Assembly: GCA_019352055.1 (NCBI GenBank)
Contig: JABBOB010000007.1
Location: 1-64,000, forward strand
Direction: 5' to 3'
DNA from: Acidobacteriota bacterium
GTDB taxonomy: Bacteria > Actinomycetota > Actinomycetes > Actinomycetales > Microbacteriaceae
Length of the DNA stretch: 64,000 nucleotides
Part shown: in pieces, positions 29,852 to 38,538 of the stretch
Layout: each line of letters opens with the position of its first letter
How positions within the stretch are numbered: the stretch's first letter is position 1
Made by a program: the position numbers and the translations under genes
The notes under the pieces: model-generated
The model's input: the letters and a program-made list of their open reading frames with translations, nothing else
The model's database searches: none
What the model was told of the DNA's origin: nothing

Positions 29852-29955
29852 CGATCCTCGTCGTGGCCGGGCTCCTGGTCGGCATCGCCGTCGCGACGCT
29901 CGTGGCGACCCGCATCGCCCGCCTGGTCGCGTTCCTCCGCCAATTGCGCCGCTGA
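29848..29955 (+). CDS. 35-aa single-pass membrane peptide
   Basis: A tiny ORF whose ATG overlaps the HAD stop as ATGA. The product is one hydrophobic helix (about residues 3-22, MTILVVAGLLVGIAVATLV) followed by an Arg-rich tail ending LRQLRR. The last codons and the stop (CAATTGCGCCGCTGA) are also the first copy of the CAATTG repeat cluster, so the repeat defines its C-terminus. Function unknown; it may be a real small protein or a chance frame ended by the repeat. Confidence 0.45.
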   Translation: MTILVVAGLLVGIAVATLVATRIARLVAFLRQLRR

Positions 29956-30011
29956 GTCGCAATTGCGCCGCGCAGCCGGTACGCAATTGCGACTCAGGAT
30001 CGCAATTCGCC
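29941..30011. repeat. left cluster of GCAATTGC repeats flanking the AbiEi-like gene
   Basis: Four copies of a short palindromic core occur within 71 bp: CAATTGCG at 29941, GCAATTGC at 29959 and 29983, and a shortened CGCAATTCGC at 30001. GCCGCTGAGTC or GACTCAGG follows the cores. The 18 bp at 29941-29958 are perfectly repeated in inverted orientation at 31114-31131. Confidence 0.85.
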
Positions 30012-30088
30012 GGAGGAGCGAGCCTGCGGTCGGGTCCTCCACAGGCCGGACCCCTGCGCGTCGGCCTCCTCGGCGGCAGCATGGCCGC

Positions 30089-31060
30089 GTGAACGGCTGG
30101 GATCTCGAGCTGATCGTCGTCCTCGGCGGGTCGCACCCGAGCGGCGAGCGCAGCTCGGTCGCGCGTGACGTCGAACGCGGGCTGCTGATCCGGATCCGCA
30201 GAGGGGTCTACACCGCGCACGCGGGCTTCGACTCGCTGTCCATCGAGCAGCAGCACATCGTCCGGATGCGGGCCGTCGCGGCGGTGGCTCCCGGCACGGT
30301 GTTCTCGCACATGTCGGCGGCGGTGCTGCACGGCCTCCCGGTGCTCAGGAGCGGGCTCGCCCGCGTGCACACCACGGTTCCGGCCGCGAGCCTGAGGGGT
30401 CGGGACGGGGTCGCGGGGCACGTGTTCCCGCTGCTCGACTCCGAGATCACCTGGTGCGGGCCGCTGCAGACGACCGCGATCGGGCGGACGGTGGTCGACG
30501 TCGCTGGAGCGCTGCCGTTCGGCGAAGGGCTGATGGTCGCCGACGCGGCACTCCGCTCCGGTGTCCGTCGCGACCTGCTCGAGCAGGCGGTGGCGCTCGC
30601 CGGCCCGCGGCAGTCGGGGCAGCGGATCGGGAACGTCGTCGCGGTGGCGCACCCGGGTGCCGAGTCCGCGAACGAGTCGATGTCCCGCGCGGGCATGATC
30701 CGATTCGGCTTCGAGCCACCGGAGCTGCAGCACGAGCTGAGGGATGCGGACGGGTTCGTCGCAGCGCTGGACTTCTTCTTCCGTCGGTTCCGCGTCGGCG
30801 GCGAGGCGGACGGGATGAAGAAGCTGCTCGATCCCGCGATCGCGACCCGGGGCGCCGGACGGGCGCTGGTGCAGGAGAAGCGCCGTGAGGACCGAGTGCT
30901 GCCGCTCGTCCGCAGCCTCGCCCGCTGGGGCTGGTTCGAGGCGACCCGTCCGGTGCGCCTGCGGCAGAAGCTCGCAGCTCACGGGGTGCACCCGCCCGCA
31001 GCCCGAGCGTCGATCTCGGACTACGCGCGAGCAGCACGCGGCGCGAGACCCCGCCGCTGA
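30089..31060 (+). CDS. AbiEi-like protein with PD-(D/E)XK-like C-terminal domain
   Basis: A 323-aa protein. The N-terminal part (about 5-85) has the winged-helix pattern of the type IV AbiEi antitoxin group: SSVARDVERGLLIRIRRGVY then FSHMSAAVLHGLPV. The C-terminal part resembles a DUF559/Vsr-like nuclease: D228 in ALDFFF, E239-A-D241-G in VGGEADG and K244 form a D-E-x-D-x2-K array, preceded by ANESMSRAGMIRFGF. Start GTG at 30089; the upstream ATG (30081) is out of frame. No toxin partner (AbiEii) lies beside it, so it is not a normal AbiE pair. Both flanks carry CAATTG repeat clusters. Role unknown; a solitary nuclease-like defence or selfish element is possible. Confidence 0.72.
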   Translation: MNGWDLELIVVLGGSHPSGERSSVARDVERGLLIRIRRGVYTAHAGFDSLSIEQQHIVRMRAVAAVAPGTVFSHMSAAVLHGLPVLRSGLARVHTTVPAASLRGRDGVAGHVFPLLDSEITWCGPLQTTAIGRTVVDVAGALPFGEGLMVADAALRSGVRRDLLEQAVALAGPRQSGQRIGNVVAVAHPGAESANESMSRAGMIRFGFEPPELQHELRDADGFVAALDFFFRRFRVGGEADGMKKLLDPAIATRGAGRALVQEKRREDRVLPLVRSLARWGWFEATRPVRLRQKLAAHGVHPPAARASISDYARAARGARPRR

Positions 31061-31134
31061 TCGCAATTGCGCCGCCCAGTCCCAATTGCGACCGGGCTGA
31101 GCGGCGCAAATGGGACTCAGCGGCGCAATTGCGG
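31061..31134. repeat. right cluster of GCAATTGC repeats flanking the AbiEi-like gene
   Basis: It starts right at the stop codon of the AbiEi-like gene and ends right at the otsB stop codon. Copies are CGCAATTGCG at 31062, CAATTGCG at 31083, a degenerate GCGCAAATGG at 31104 and GCGCAATTGCGG at 31123. GACTCAGCGGCGCAATTG (31114-31131) is the exact reverse complement of 29941-29958. Confidence 0.85.
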
Positions 31135-31965
31135 TCAGTTGGTGCCGGGGGCGTCGCGCGCGTGGGTCTCGCGGAGGGTCGCCAGCAGGCTCAGCACCGC
31201 GGCGACCTCCTTCACGCCGGCCACCCGATGGTCCGCGGCGGTCGGGCCGTCGCCGCTCTTCACGCCGAGGTCGTCCGCGGTCAACGCCACGAAGGCGTCC
31301 TCGTCGGTGACGTCGTCGCCGGCGTAGAAGACCGCGGTCGCGTGCGTGTAGCGCCGGAGGTGCTCGACCGCCTCCCCCTTCGTGGTCGAGCGGACGGAGA
31401 ACTCGATCACGTCCTTGCCGAGCCGCACCGTCGCGTCGGGTGCCTCCGCCTTCAGCTCGTTGATCGCCACCAGGTGCGCGACGCGACTGTGCCGCTCGGT
31501 CGCGAGCCGCGTGTGGACCGCGAAGCCCGCCGGCTTCGGCTCGATCCACACGGTGTCCAGCGTGTCCGCGATCTGGTCGAGCACCTGCTCGAGCACATCC
31601 AGCTGCCGGCGCTCGCCGTCGTCGAGCGCGAGCACGTCGTCCGGGTCGTCGAGTCGCAGCTCGATGCCGTGGGAGCCGACGAGCAGGACGCGGTCGCCGA
31701 ACGGGGCCACCTGCTCGAGGTCCTGCAGCGACCGGCCGGAGACCAGCGCGACCCGGGTGTCCGGCACCTCGATCAGCCGCTCCACCGCTGCCCGCGCCTC
31801 GGGCGTCGCCCGCGCCTTCTCGGGGTCGTCGACCACCGGAGCGAGCGTCCCGTCGAAGTCGAGCGCGACCAGGAGACGCGGTGTCGCGGCGAGCGCGCCC
31901 AGTGCGTCGCGCAGGTCCCGCCGCACCCCGCTGCCGGACTGGCCGACGCGATCGTCGATCGCCAT
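31135..31965 (-). CDS. otsB: trehalose-6-phosphate phosphatase
   Basis: A 276-aa HAD phosphatase removing phosphate from trehalose 6-phosphate. Motif I is ALDFDGTLAPVVDDP, motif II is VALVSGRSLQDL, and YAGDDVTDEDAF is the family signature with Mg-binding aspartates. The ATG overlaps the otsA stop by one base (TGATG), so otsA-otsB are coupled. Its stop codon abuts the repeat cluster that bounds the AbiEi-like gene. Confidence 0.95.
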   Translation of the reverse strand: MAIDDRVGQSGSGVRRDLRDALGALAATPRLLVALDFDGTLAPVVDDPEKARATPEARAAVERLIEVPDTRVALVSGRSLQDLEQVAPFGDRVLLVGSHGIELRLDDPDDVLALDDGERRQLDVLEQVLDQIADTLDTVWIEPKPAGFAVHTRLATERHSRVAHLVAINELKAEAPDATVRLGKDVIEFSVRSTTKGEAVEHLRRYTHATAVFYAGDDVTDEDAFVALTADDLGVKSGDGPTAADHRVAGVKEVAAVLSLLATLRETHARDAPGTN

Positions 31966-33479
31966 CAGTCGGCGGCCGCCGCTGCCGCCGCGGAGGTAGT
32001 GGTGGGCTTCAGCTGCGCGAGCGCTTCGAGGAAGTCCTTCGACCAGCGTTCGACGTCATGCAGCAGCACCCGGTGCCGGAGCGCGCGCATCCGGACGCGG
32101 CGCTCCGCCCGAGGCATGTGCACGGCGGTGAGCATCGCGCGCTTCAGCCCCTCGATGTCGTGGGGGTTCACGAGGAGCGCCTGCTTCAGCTCGTCGGCCG
32201 CACCGGCGAACTCGCTCAGCACCAGCACGCCGTCGTCGTCCGCCCTCGTCGCGACGTACTCCTTGGCGACCAGGTTCATCCCGTCTCGGAGCGCGGTGAC
32301 GAGCATCACATCGGCGGCGAGGAACAGCGCCACCATCTCCTCCCTCGGGTACCCGTGGTGCAGGTAGTTGATCGCCGAGTGGGCGATCGTGCCGTACTCG
32401 CCGTTGACCCGGCCGACGGTCAGCTCGATCTCGTCCCGGAGCGCCTTGTAGGTCTCCACCCGCTCGCGGCTCGGGCTCGCGATCTGCACGAGCACGGTGT
32501 CGTCGACGTCGAGCTTGCCCTCGGCGAGCAGCTCCGCGTAGGCGGCGAACCGGTGCCGGATGCCCTTCGTGTAGTCGAGCCGGTCGACACCGAGCATGAT
32601 CGTCGTCGGGTTGCCGAGCTCGTTTCGGATCTGCGCGGCGCGCTCGCGCACGTCCTGGCGCTCGACGAGCTCGACGTAGGACTTCGCGTCGATCGAGATC
32701 GGGAAGTGGCGCGCGACGACGGTGCGCGGCTGGTCCGACATCGAGTTCGGCCAGCGCCCCTCCCCCGCCGCGGGCAGCTCGATCTGGCCGTGGTTGGTGT
32801 GCACGTGGAAGAGACGGCGGACCGCGCGGAGGAAGTTGCCCGCGTCCGCCCGGCGCTGGAAACCGATCAGGTCCGCACCCAGCAGGCCTTCGACGATCTC
32901 ACGACGCCACGGCAGCTGCGAGAACAGGCCGTACGCGGGGAACGGGATGTGGTTGAAGAAGCCGATGACGAGGTCGGGGCGCAGCTCGCGCAGCATCCTC
33001 GGCACGAGCTGCAGCTGGTAGTCCTGCACCCACACCGTGCCGCCGTCGGAGGCCACCGCGGCCGCGGCATCGGCGAACTGCCGGTTGACGTCGACGTACG
33101 CCTCCCAGAACCGACGGCTGTAGGTGGGTTGCGCGATGACGTCGTGGTAGAGCGGCCAGATCGTGTCGTTGGAGAAGCCCTCGTAGTAGAGCTCGATCGC
33201 CGTGGCGGAGAGGGGGACCGGCACGAGATGCAGCCCGTCGGCCTCGAACGCCTCCTGGTCGTCGTCGGCGACGCCCGTCCAGCCGACCCATGCGCCGTCG
33301 TTGGCCCGCATCACGGGTTCGAGCGCGGTGACCAGCCCCCCGGGCGACGGCTTCCAGGACGGCGTGCCGTCATGCGCGGTCACCCGGTCGACCGGGAGCC
33401 GGTTCGCCACCACGACGAAGTCGTACCGACCGCCGGAGGTCTCGTCCTCGATGTCCGCCCCCTGGTGCTCGTCGGCCAC
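31965..33479 (-). CDS. otsA: alpha,alpha-trehalose-phosphate synthase
   Basis: A 504-aa GT20 glycosyltransferase making trehalose 6-phosphate from glucose 6-phosphate and a nucleotide-glucose. Recognised parts are VVVANRLPVDRV at the N-terminus, VQDYQLQLVPRML with the active-site tyrosine and aspartate region, GVDRLDYTKGI, and the late donor-site segment RDGMNLVAKEYVATR. GTG start at 33479. An Ala-rich C-terminal tail follows. It forms an operon with otsB for a compatible solute also used in the actinobacterial envelope. Confidence 0.95.
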   Translation of the reverse strand: MADEHQGADIEDETSGGRYDFVVVANRLPVDRVTAHDGTPSWKPSPGGLVTALEPVMRANDGAWVGWTGVADDDQEAFEADGLHLVPVPLSATAIELYYEGFSNDTIWPLYHDVIAQPTYSRRFWEAYVDVNRQFADAAAAVASDGGTVWVQDYQLQLVPRMLRELRPDLVIGFFNHIPFPAYGLFSQLPWRREIVEGLLGADLIGFQRRADAGNFLRAVRRLFHVHTNHGQIELPAAGEGRWPNSMSDQPRTVVARHFPISIDAKSYVELVERQDVRERAAQIRNELGNPTTIMLGVDRLDYTKGIRHRFAAYAELLAEGKLDVDDTVLVQIASPSRERVETYKALRDEIELTVGRVNGEYGTIAHSAINYLHHGYPREEMVALFLAADVMLVTALRDGMNLVAKEYVATRADDDGVLVLSEFAGAADELKQALLVNPHDIEGLKRAMLTAVHMPRAERRVRMRALRHRVLLHDVERWSKDFLEALAQLKPTTTSAAAAAAAD

Positions 33480-33597
33480 CAGGCTACCGGGCGCCCGCTG
33501 CTCTCCGGTCGAGCACGCTCCTGGCCGCCCTGCGGCCCGGAGCGTCTCCCGAGCGGCGCCGCTTCGTGACGGTCCTCATCGGTGCGTCGACCCTGCT

Positions 33598-35643
33598 TCA
33601 GGTGAGGACGGGAGTCGCGGAGAAGAGCGCCGTCGACGTGCGGCGCCGCGCGACCACTGCGACCGTCAGCACGAACGCGAGGAGCGCCCAGAGCACGAGC
33701 GACAGCACGGCCGTGCCGACCGCGCCGCCACCGGCCCCCGTGAGCACGGCGGTCGTCGCGTTCACCGCTGCGGTCAGGGGCAGGAACGGGCTGATCACCT
33801 GGAAGGGAGCGGAGACCAGCTGGATCGGGTAGATCCCGCCGACCGCGACCAGCTGCACGCCGAGCAGCACGATGGACAGCACGGTCCCCGCGCTGCCGAA
33901 CACCGCCTGCAGCAGCTGGTGGATCGCGAGGAAGGCGATGCCGCCGATCACGGCCACGAGGAAGAGCAGGGGCAGGGCGCCCCAGCCGACCCCGAGGGTC
34001 GCGGCGACGACCACGACGATCAGCACGGCCTGCACCGCTGCGACCACGACACCGCGGAGCAGTGCGCCGCCGACGAGCCGGCCGGTGCCCACGCCGGTCG
34101 CGAGCAGCCGCCGCGAGACCGCGCCGAACAGCAGAACGAGGGCGGCCGCACCGATCCAGAGCCCGACCGGCACGATCAGCGTCGAGACGATCTGTCCCGG
34201 GCCGGAGAGCGCGTTCTCCCGCGTCGCGGAGGCGTTCACGGGACTCGCGACGACCTTGCCGGCGTTGGTCTGCTGAGCCTTGGTCAGGTTCGGGACCTGG
34301 CTCGCGCCGGTCTTCAGCCCGGACCCGATCCGGTTCGCGCCGGTCGCGAGCTTGCCGGCACCGGTCGCGCTCTTCCGCACGCCGTCGGTGAGCGCCGAGG
34401 CGCCGGTCGACAGCTTGTCCGCGGCGGTGCCGAGCTGGCCGACCCCGGAGGCGATCGTGTCCGCGCCGTTCGCGGCGGAGGAGATGCCGGCAGGGAGCTT
34501 CGCGAGACCGGTCGCGAGCGCGGAGGTGCCGGACGCGAGCGACGGCCCGGACGCGGCCAGCTGGGTGCCGGCCCCCTGGAGCTTCGCGATGCCCGGGTTC
34601 GAGGCGATCTGGGACGAGCCGGCCGCGAGCTGCGACTGGCCGTTCGAGATCGTGTCGAGCTGCGTGGCGATCTGCGTGAGCGCGCCCTTCGACTGCGCCG
34701 ACATCGTCGGGTCCTGGGTGAGCGCCCGGAGGGAGCCGGCGATCGTGGACGTCCCGCCCGCGAGCTGCTGCTGGGCGGCGGCGGACGTCTTCGAGCCGGA
34801 GACGATGCCGGCGAGCAGCTGGTTCACGCCGTTCGCGTATGAGGTGACTCCGGAGGTGTAGGAGTCCACGCCGCCGGTGAGCTTCTGGGCGCCGGTCGCC
34901 GCCCCCTGAGCGCCGGACGCCGCGGAGCGCAGCCCGGTGGCGAGCGAGCTCGTGCCCGCCGCGAGCTGCCGCGCGCCGTCGCCGAGCGAGCTGGCGCCGG
35001 TCGACAGCTGGTCGCCGCCGGCCGCCGCCTGGTCGAGACCCGAGGAGAGGGAGCTCGCGCCGCTGCCGAGGCTCGTGGCGCCGTCGGCGGCCTTCAGCAG
35101 CGAGCTGCGGACGGTCGCGTAGCCGCCGTAGAGGCCGGACACCACGCTCGTGGTGATCTGGCCGCCGACGGAGGAGGCGATCGTGTCGCCGACGATCCCG
35201 CCGATCTGGCTGACGAGCGTGCCGTGCGCGTCGTCCGTCTTGACCGAGATCTCCGCCTGCTTCGGGGTGCTCCCCGAGACGGTCGCGATCGACTTCGAGA
35301 ACGTCTTCGGGATCGTCACGATCGCGTAGACCTGACCGTCCGCGAGCATCCGCTTCGCGTCCGCGGTGTTCGTGAGCGTCCAGTCGATGCTGGCGCCCGC
35401 GGTGCTGCTCGCGGGCTTGGTCAGCCCCGTCACCACGAGCCGCCCGGCCGCGATGGTGGTCGTCTTGCCGTCGGCGCCCTTCGACTGCACCAGCTGGTCG
35501 TTGTTGACGAGGGCGGCGGGGATCGTCGCGGCACCGGAGTCCGCAGCGGCGAGCGCGGCGACGAAGACGCCGAGCACCACGGCGGGCACGATCGCGACGA
35601 TGAGGAGCCGGACGAGCGGGCTCCGGAGGATGCGGCCGATCAT
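33598..35643 (-). CDS. YhgE/Pip-type membrane protein with long periodic ectodomain
   Basis: A 681-aa ABC-2-like membrane protein: one N-terminal helix (about 11-33), a large external region to about residue 480, then five or six helices. The middle is a striking periodic stretch of Gly/Ser/Ala with leucine or isoleucine at regular spacing (units like SGASSLSSGL, GTSSLATGL), typical of YhgE/phage-infection-protein relatives and predicted to be a long helical rod. Its ATG overlaps the MMPL stop as ATGA. Relatives take part in envelope processes and type VII secretion; the role here is not known. Confidence 0.88.
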   Translation of the reverse strand: MIGRILRSPLVRLLIVAIVPAVVLGVFVAALAAADSGAATIPAALVNNDQLVQSKGADGKTTTIAAGRLVVTGLTKPASSTAGASIDWTLTNTADAKRMLADGQVYAIVTIPKTFSKSIATVSGSTPKQAEISVKTDDAHGTLVSQIGGIVGDTIASSVGGQITTSVVSGLYGGYATVRSSLLKAADGATSLGSGASSLSSGLDQAAAGGDQLSTGASSLGDGARQLAAGTSSLATGLRSAASGAQGAATGAQKLTGGVDSYTSGVTSYANGVNQLLAGIVSGSKTSAAAQQQLAGGTSTIAGSLRALTQDPTMSAQSKGALTQIATQLDTISNGQSQLAAGSSQIASNPGIAKLQGAGTQLAASGPSLASGTSALATGLAKLPAGISSAANGADTIASGVGQLGTAADKLSTGASALTDGVRKSATGAGKLATGANRIGSGLKTGASQVPNLTKAQQTNAGKVVASPVNASATRENALSGPGQIVSTLIVPVGLWIGAAALVLLFGAVSRRLLATGVGTGRLVGGALLRGVVVAAVQAVLIVVVVAATLGVGWGALPLLFLVAVIGGIAFLAIHQLLQAVFGSAGTVLSIVLLGVQLVAVGGIYPIQLVSAPFQVISPFLPLTAAVNATTAVLTGAGGGAVGTAVLSLVLWALLAFVLTVAVVARRRTSTALFSATPVLT

Positions 35644-38480
35644 GCGGACACCTCTCTGCGGGTCGGTGCTGCGCCGAGTCGGGTGGCGCTGCGGTCTGCG
35701 GGCGACGTGACGATGACCGCGGTGCGGTCACCACGGGGTCCTGACGAGCTCGCGGGGACGACGACGACGAGGTCGAGGAGCGCGGCCAGACGCTCGAGCG
35801 CCTCCCGGCCGAGGTCGCCCGCGTCCACGACGAGGGCGACGGCGCCCCCGGCGGCGGCGGCGAGGGCGAGCACGGCGAGACGCTCCTCCGGCGGCAGCTC
35901 GCCGATCGGGCGCTCCCGCACGACGGCGTCGGGCAGCACCTGCAGCCAGGAGCGCACGGTGCCGCTCCGGAGGCGGCGCGGGGCGAACCGGAGGCGCTCG
36001 GCGATCAGGGCGGACGGGGTCGCGTCGAGCGCGGACCCGTCGTCGATGACCGGTGCCGCGACCTGGCGCAGCTCGCGGGCACCGGTCGGCGCCACGAACC
36101 CGGCGACCTGCACGCGCCCCGCGGCCGGTTCGAGGTGCCCGGTGAGGGTCGCGACCACGCCGCGACGGCTGAACGACGGCACGGTGACGACGCTCGTCGT
36201 CCCCACCTCGGCGTGCACGCTGAGCGGCGCGGTGTCGAACGGCGGCGGCGGCACCAGGTCGATGGAGGAGAGCGCCCAGCGCTCCTCCCCCTCCGCCCAG
36301 GCGACGTCCTCGGCGTGCCGGACGATGCCTTCGCCCTCGATGTCCACGGTCGGCAGCAGCCGGTCCAGCCACGCCGGGATGTACCAGGCGACGCGTCGGA
36401 ACAGGAACATCACCGCGGGCACGAGGGTCATGCGGATCAGGAACGCGTCGAAGAGGATGCCGACGGCCAGCGTGAACGCGATCGGCTTGATGGTGCCGGA
36501 GCCCTCCGGGATGAAGGAGGCGAAGACGAAGATCATGATGAGCGCCGCTGCCGTCACGACCCGGACGCCACCGGCGAACCCGCGGCGCACGGCCCTGCGG
36601 TAGTCCCCGGTGTGCGCCCACGTCTCGCGCATGCCGGAGACGATGAAGACCTCGTAGTCCATGGAGAGCCCGAACAGGATCGCGACGACGAGGATCGGCA
36701 GGAAGCTCAGCAGCGGCCCCGGCTGGATGTTCAGGAGGTTCGCTCCCCAGCCCCACTGGAACACCGCCACGGTCGCGCCGACGCTGCCCGCGAGGGAGAG
36801 GAGGAAGCCGACGGCCGCCTTCAGCGGCACGACGATCGAGCGGAACACCGCCATCAGCAGGATCACCGACAGCCCGACGACGACGAGCACGAAGGGGAGC
36901 AGTGCGCTGCCCAGACGGTTCGAGATGTCGATCTGCACCGCGGTCGAGCCGGTCACCGAGATCGGCATCCGGTACTGGTGGTCGAGGCTCGGGGCGATGG
37001 CCCTGATGCGGTTGACGAGGGCGATCGTCTTGTCGGAGGTGGGCCCGGAGTCCGGGATGACCTGCATGATCGCGGTGTCGAGCGTCGCGTTGGGCGTCGG
37101 CTTGCCGACGGCCTTCACGTCGGGCAGCGCTGCGATCCGGTCCTGGACCTTGGTCAGGTCGGTGATGAAGCTGTTGTTCTGCGTGACGTCGATCAGCAGG
37201 ACGAGCGGGCCGTTGCGGCCCTCCCCGAAGTACTTCGTCGTGAGGTCGTACGCGACGCGCGGCCCCGTGCCCGGCGCCTCCGTCCCGTTCGTGGGGAGGC
37301 TGAGCTGCATGGACGCGGCCGGGATCGCGACGACGCCGAGGATCGCGATGACGACGGCGAGGAAGAGCGCGGGCACCTTCTCGATGAGCGCGCCCCAGCG
37401 GGCGCCGAGGGTGTGCGTGCGGTCCTGCGACGCCGCGACGGCGCGCTCCCGCAGGCGTGAGCCCGCCTTCGGGATCAGGCGCCGGCCGGCGAGCGCGAGC
37501 ACCGCCGGCAGCAGGGTCGTCGAGCCGCAGACCGCCAGGAAGACCGCGAACGCCGCCCCGACTCCCATGACGCTGAGGAAGGGGATCCCGACGATCAGCA
37601 GGGCGACGAGCGCGATGATCACGGTCGTGCCCGCGAACACCACGGCGGTCCCGGCGGTCGCGACGGCCTTCGGGAGCGCCTCCTCGATGGGCACGTCGAG
37701 CGCGAGCTGATCCCGGTACCTCGAGATCACGAACAGGCCGTAGTCGATGCCGACCGCGAGCCCCAGCATCAGGGCGAGGGTGAGGCTCGCACTGGCGACC
37801 GTGATGAAGTTCGCGCTGAACAGGAGGGCCGCGACCGAGAGCAGCACGCCGACGATCGCGCTGATCAGGGGCATGCCCGCCGCGAGCAGCGACCCGAAGG
37901 TGAGGATCAGCACGAGCGCCGCGAACGCGAGACCGAACAGCTCGGTGATCGAGGGGCCGAACGAGTTGTTCTGGAAGACCTGACCCGTGAAGGCCACCTG
38001 CAGACCGGCGCCCTTGCCGATGGAGGCGGTCTTCTGCAGCGCGTCGAGGGTCGACGTCTTCACCCCGGCCTCGGTGCCGGAGAACTGGACGGAGACGATC
38101 GCGGCCCGGTGGTCCCCCGAGATCGCGTCGACCGAGTACTGGCTGAACGGGCTGCCGACCGTCTCGATGCCGTCGACCTTCTTGATCGCCGCGATGGTGT
38201 CGTCGACGGCCGCGCGCGCCGCGCCCTGATCGATCCGCTGTCCGGAGGGCGCGACCATCACCGCCTGGGCGCTCGCGCCGGCCGCCTGCGGGAAGACCGC
38301 GTCCAGGCGGTCCAGCGCGTTCTGCGACTCGGTACCGGGGATGGTGAAGCCGTCGCTGAGCTTGCCGCCGAAGCCGAAGCCCGCGCCGGCGACCGCCAGG
38401 ATGATGAGGAGCCAGGCGGCGAGCACCCGCCACGGGTGGGCGTGGCTCATGCGGCCGAGCCGGTACAGGAACGCGGTCAT
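35640..38480 (-). CDS. MMPL-family transporter with degenerate ABC ATPase-like C-terminal domain
   Basis: A 946-aa RND-type exporter. Residues 1 to about 710 form two MMPL repeats, each with a large periplasmic loop and helix bundle; GLAVGIDYGLFVISRYRD and GLSMDYEVFIVSGMRE carry the proton-relay Asp/Tyr motifs. The last 230 residues look like an ABC nucleotide-binding domain that has lost catalysis: PSFSRRG (768-774) stands where Walker A should be, followed by GHLEPAAGRVQVAG as after a P-loop; LPPEERLAV replaces LSGGE, and VALVVDAGD (about 881-889) replaces Walker B. The start is the ATG at 38480. It lies between tetR and the YhgE-like gene. Confidence 0.85.
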   Translation of the reverse strand: MTAFLYRLGRMSHAHPWRVLAAWLLIILAVAGAGFGFGGKLSDGFTIPGTESQNALDRLDAVFPQAAGASAQAVMVAPSGQRIDQGAARAAVDDTIAAIKKVDGIETVGSPFSQYSVDAISGDHRAAIVSVQFSGTEAGVKTSTLDALQKTASIGKGAGLQVAFTGQVFQNNSFGPSITELFGLAFAALVLILTFGSLLAAGMPLISAIVGVLLSVAALLFSANFITVASASLTLALMLGLAVGIDYGLFVISRYRDQLALDVPIEEALPKAVATAGTAVVFAGTTVIIALVALLIVGIPFLSVMGVGAAFAVFLAVCGSTTLLPAVLALAGRRLIPKAGSRLRERAVAASQDRTHTLGARWGALIEKVPALFLAVVIAILGVVAIPAASMQLSLPTNGTEAPGTGPRVAYDLTTKYFGEGRNGPLVLLIDVTQNNSFITDLTKVQDRIAALPDVKAVGKPTPNATLDTAIMQVIPDSGPTSDKTIALVNRIRAIAPSLDHQYRMPISVTGSTAVQIDISNRLGSALLPFVLVVVGLSVILLMAVFRSIVVPLKAAVGFLLSLAGSVGATVAVFQWGWGANLLNIQPGPLLSFLPILVVAILFGLSMDYEVFIVSGMRETWAHTGDYRRAVRRGFAGGVRVVTAAALIMIFVFASFIPEGSGTIKPIAFTLAVGILFDAFLIRMTLVPAVMFLFRRVAWYIPAWLDRLLPTVDIEGEGIVRHAEDVAWAEGEERWALSSIDLVPPPPFDTAPLSVHAEVGTTSVVTVPSFSRRGVVATLTGHLEPAAGRVQVAGFVAPTGARELRQVAAPVIDDGSALDATPSALIAERLRFAPRRLRSGTVRSWLQVLPDAVVRERPIGELPPEERLAVLALAAAAGGAVALVVDAGDLGREALERLAALLDLVVVVPASSSGPRGDRTAVIVTSPADRSATRLGAAPTRREVSA

Positions 38481-38538
38481 GGTGCCGTCCTCGATCGATG
38501 GTCTCTTCGGTGCGACGGCGGTGTCGCGCGGGTGGTGG

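Noticed and set aside
30081-30092. ATG at 30081 as start of the AbiEi-like gene
   Set aside because: It is out of frame and reaches a stop after three codons; the GTG at 30089 opens the coding frame.
30089-31060. Complete AbiE type IV toxin-antitoxin system
   Set aside because: No nucleotidyltransferase (AbiEii) gene lies beside it. Only the antitoxin-like winged helix is present, fused to a different domain.
29941-31134. CRISPR array or insertion sequence at the CAATTG repeats
   Set aside because: Repeats are too short and irregular for CRISPR, there are no uniform spacers, and no transposase or target duplication is visible.
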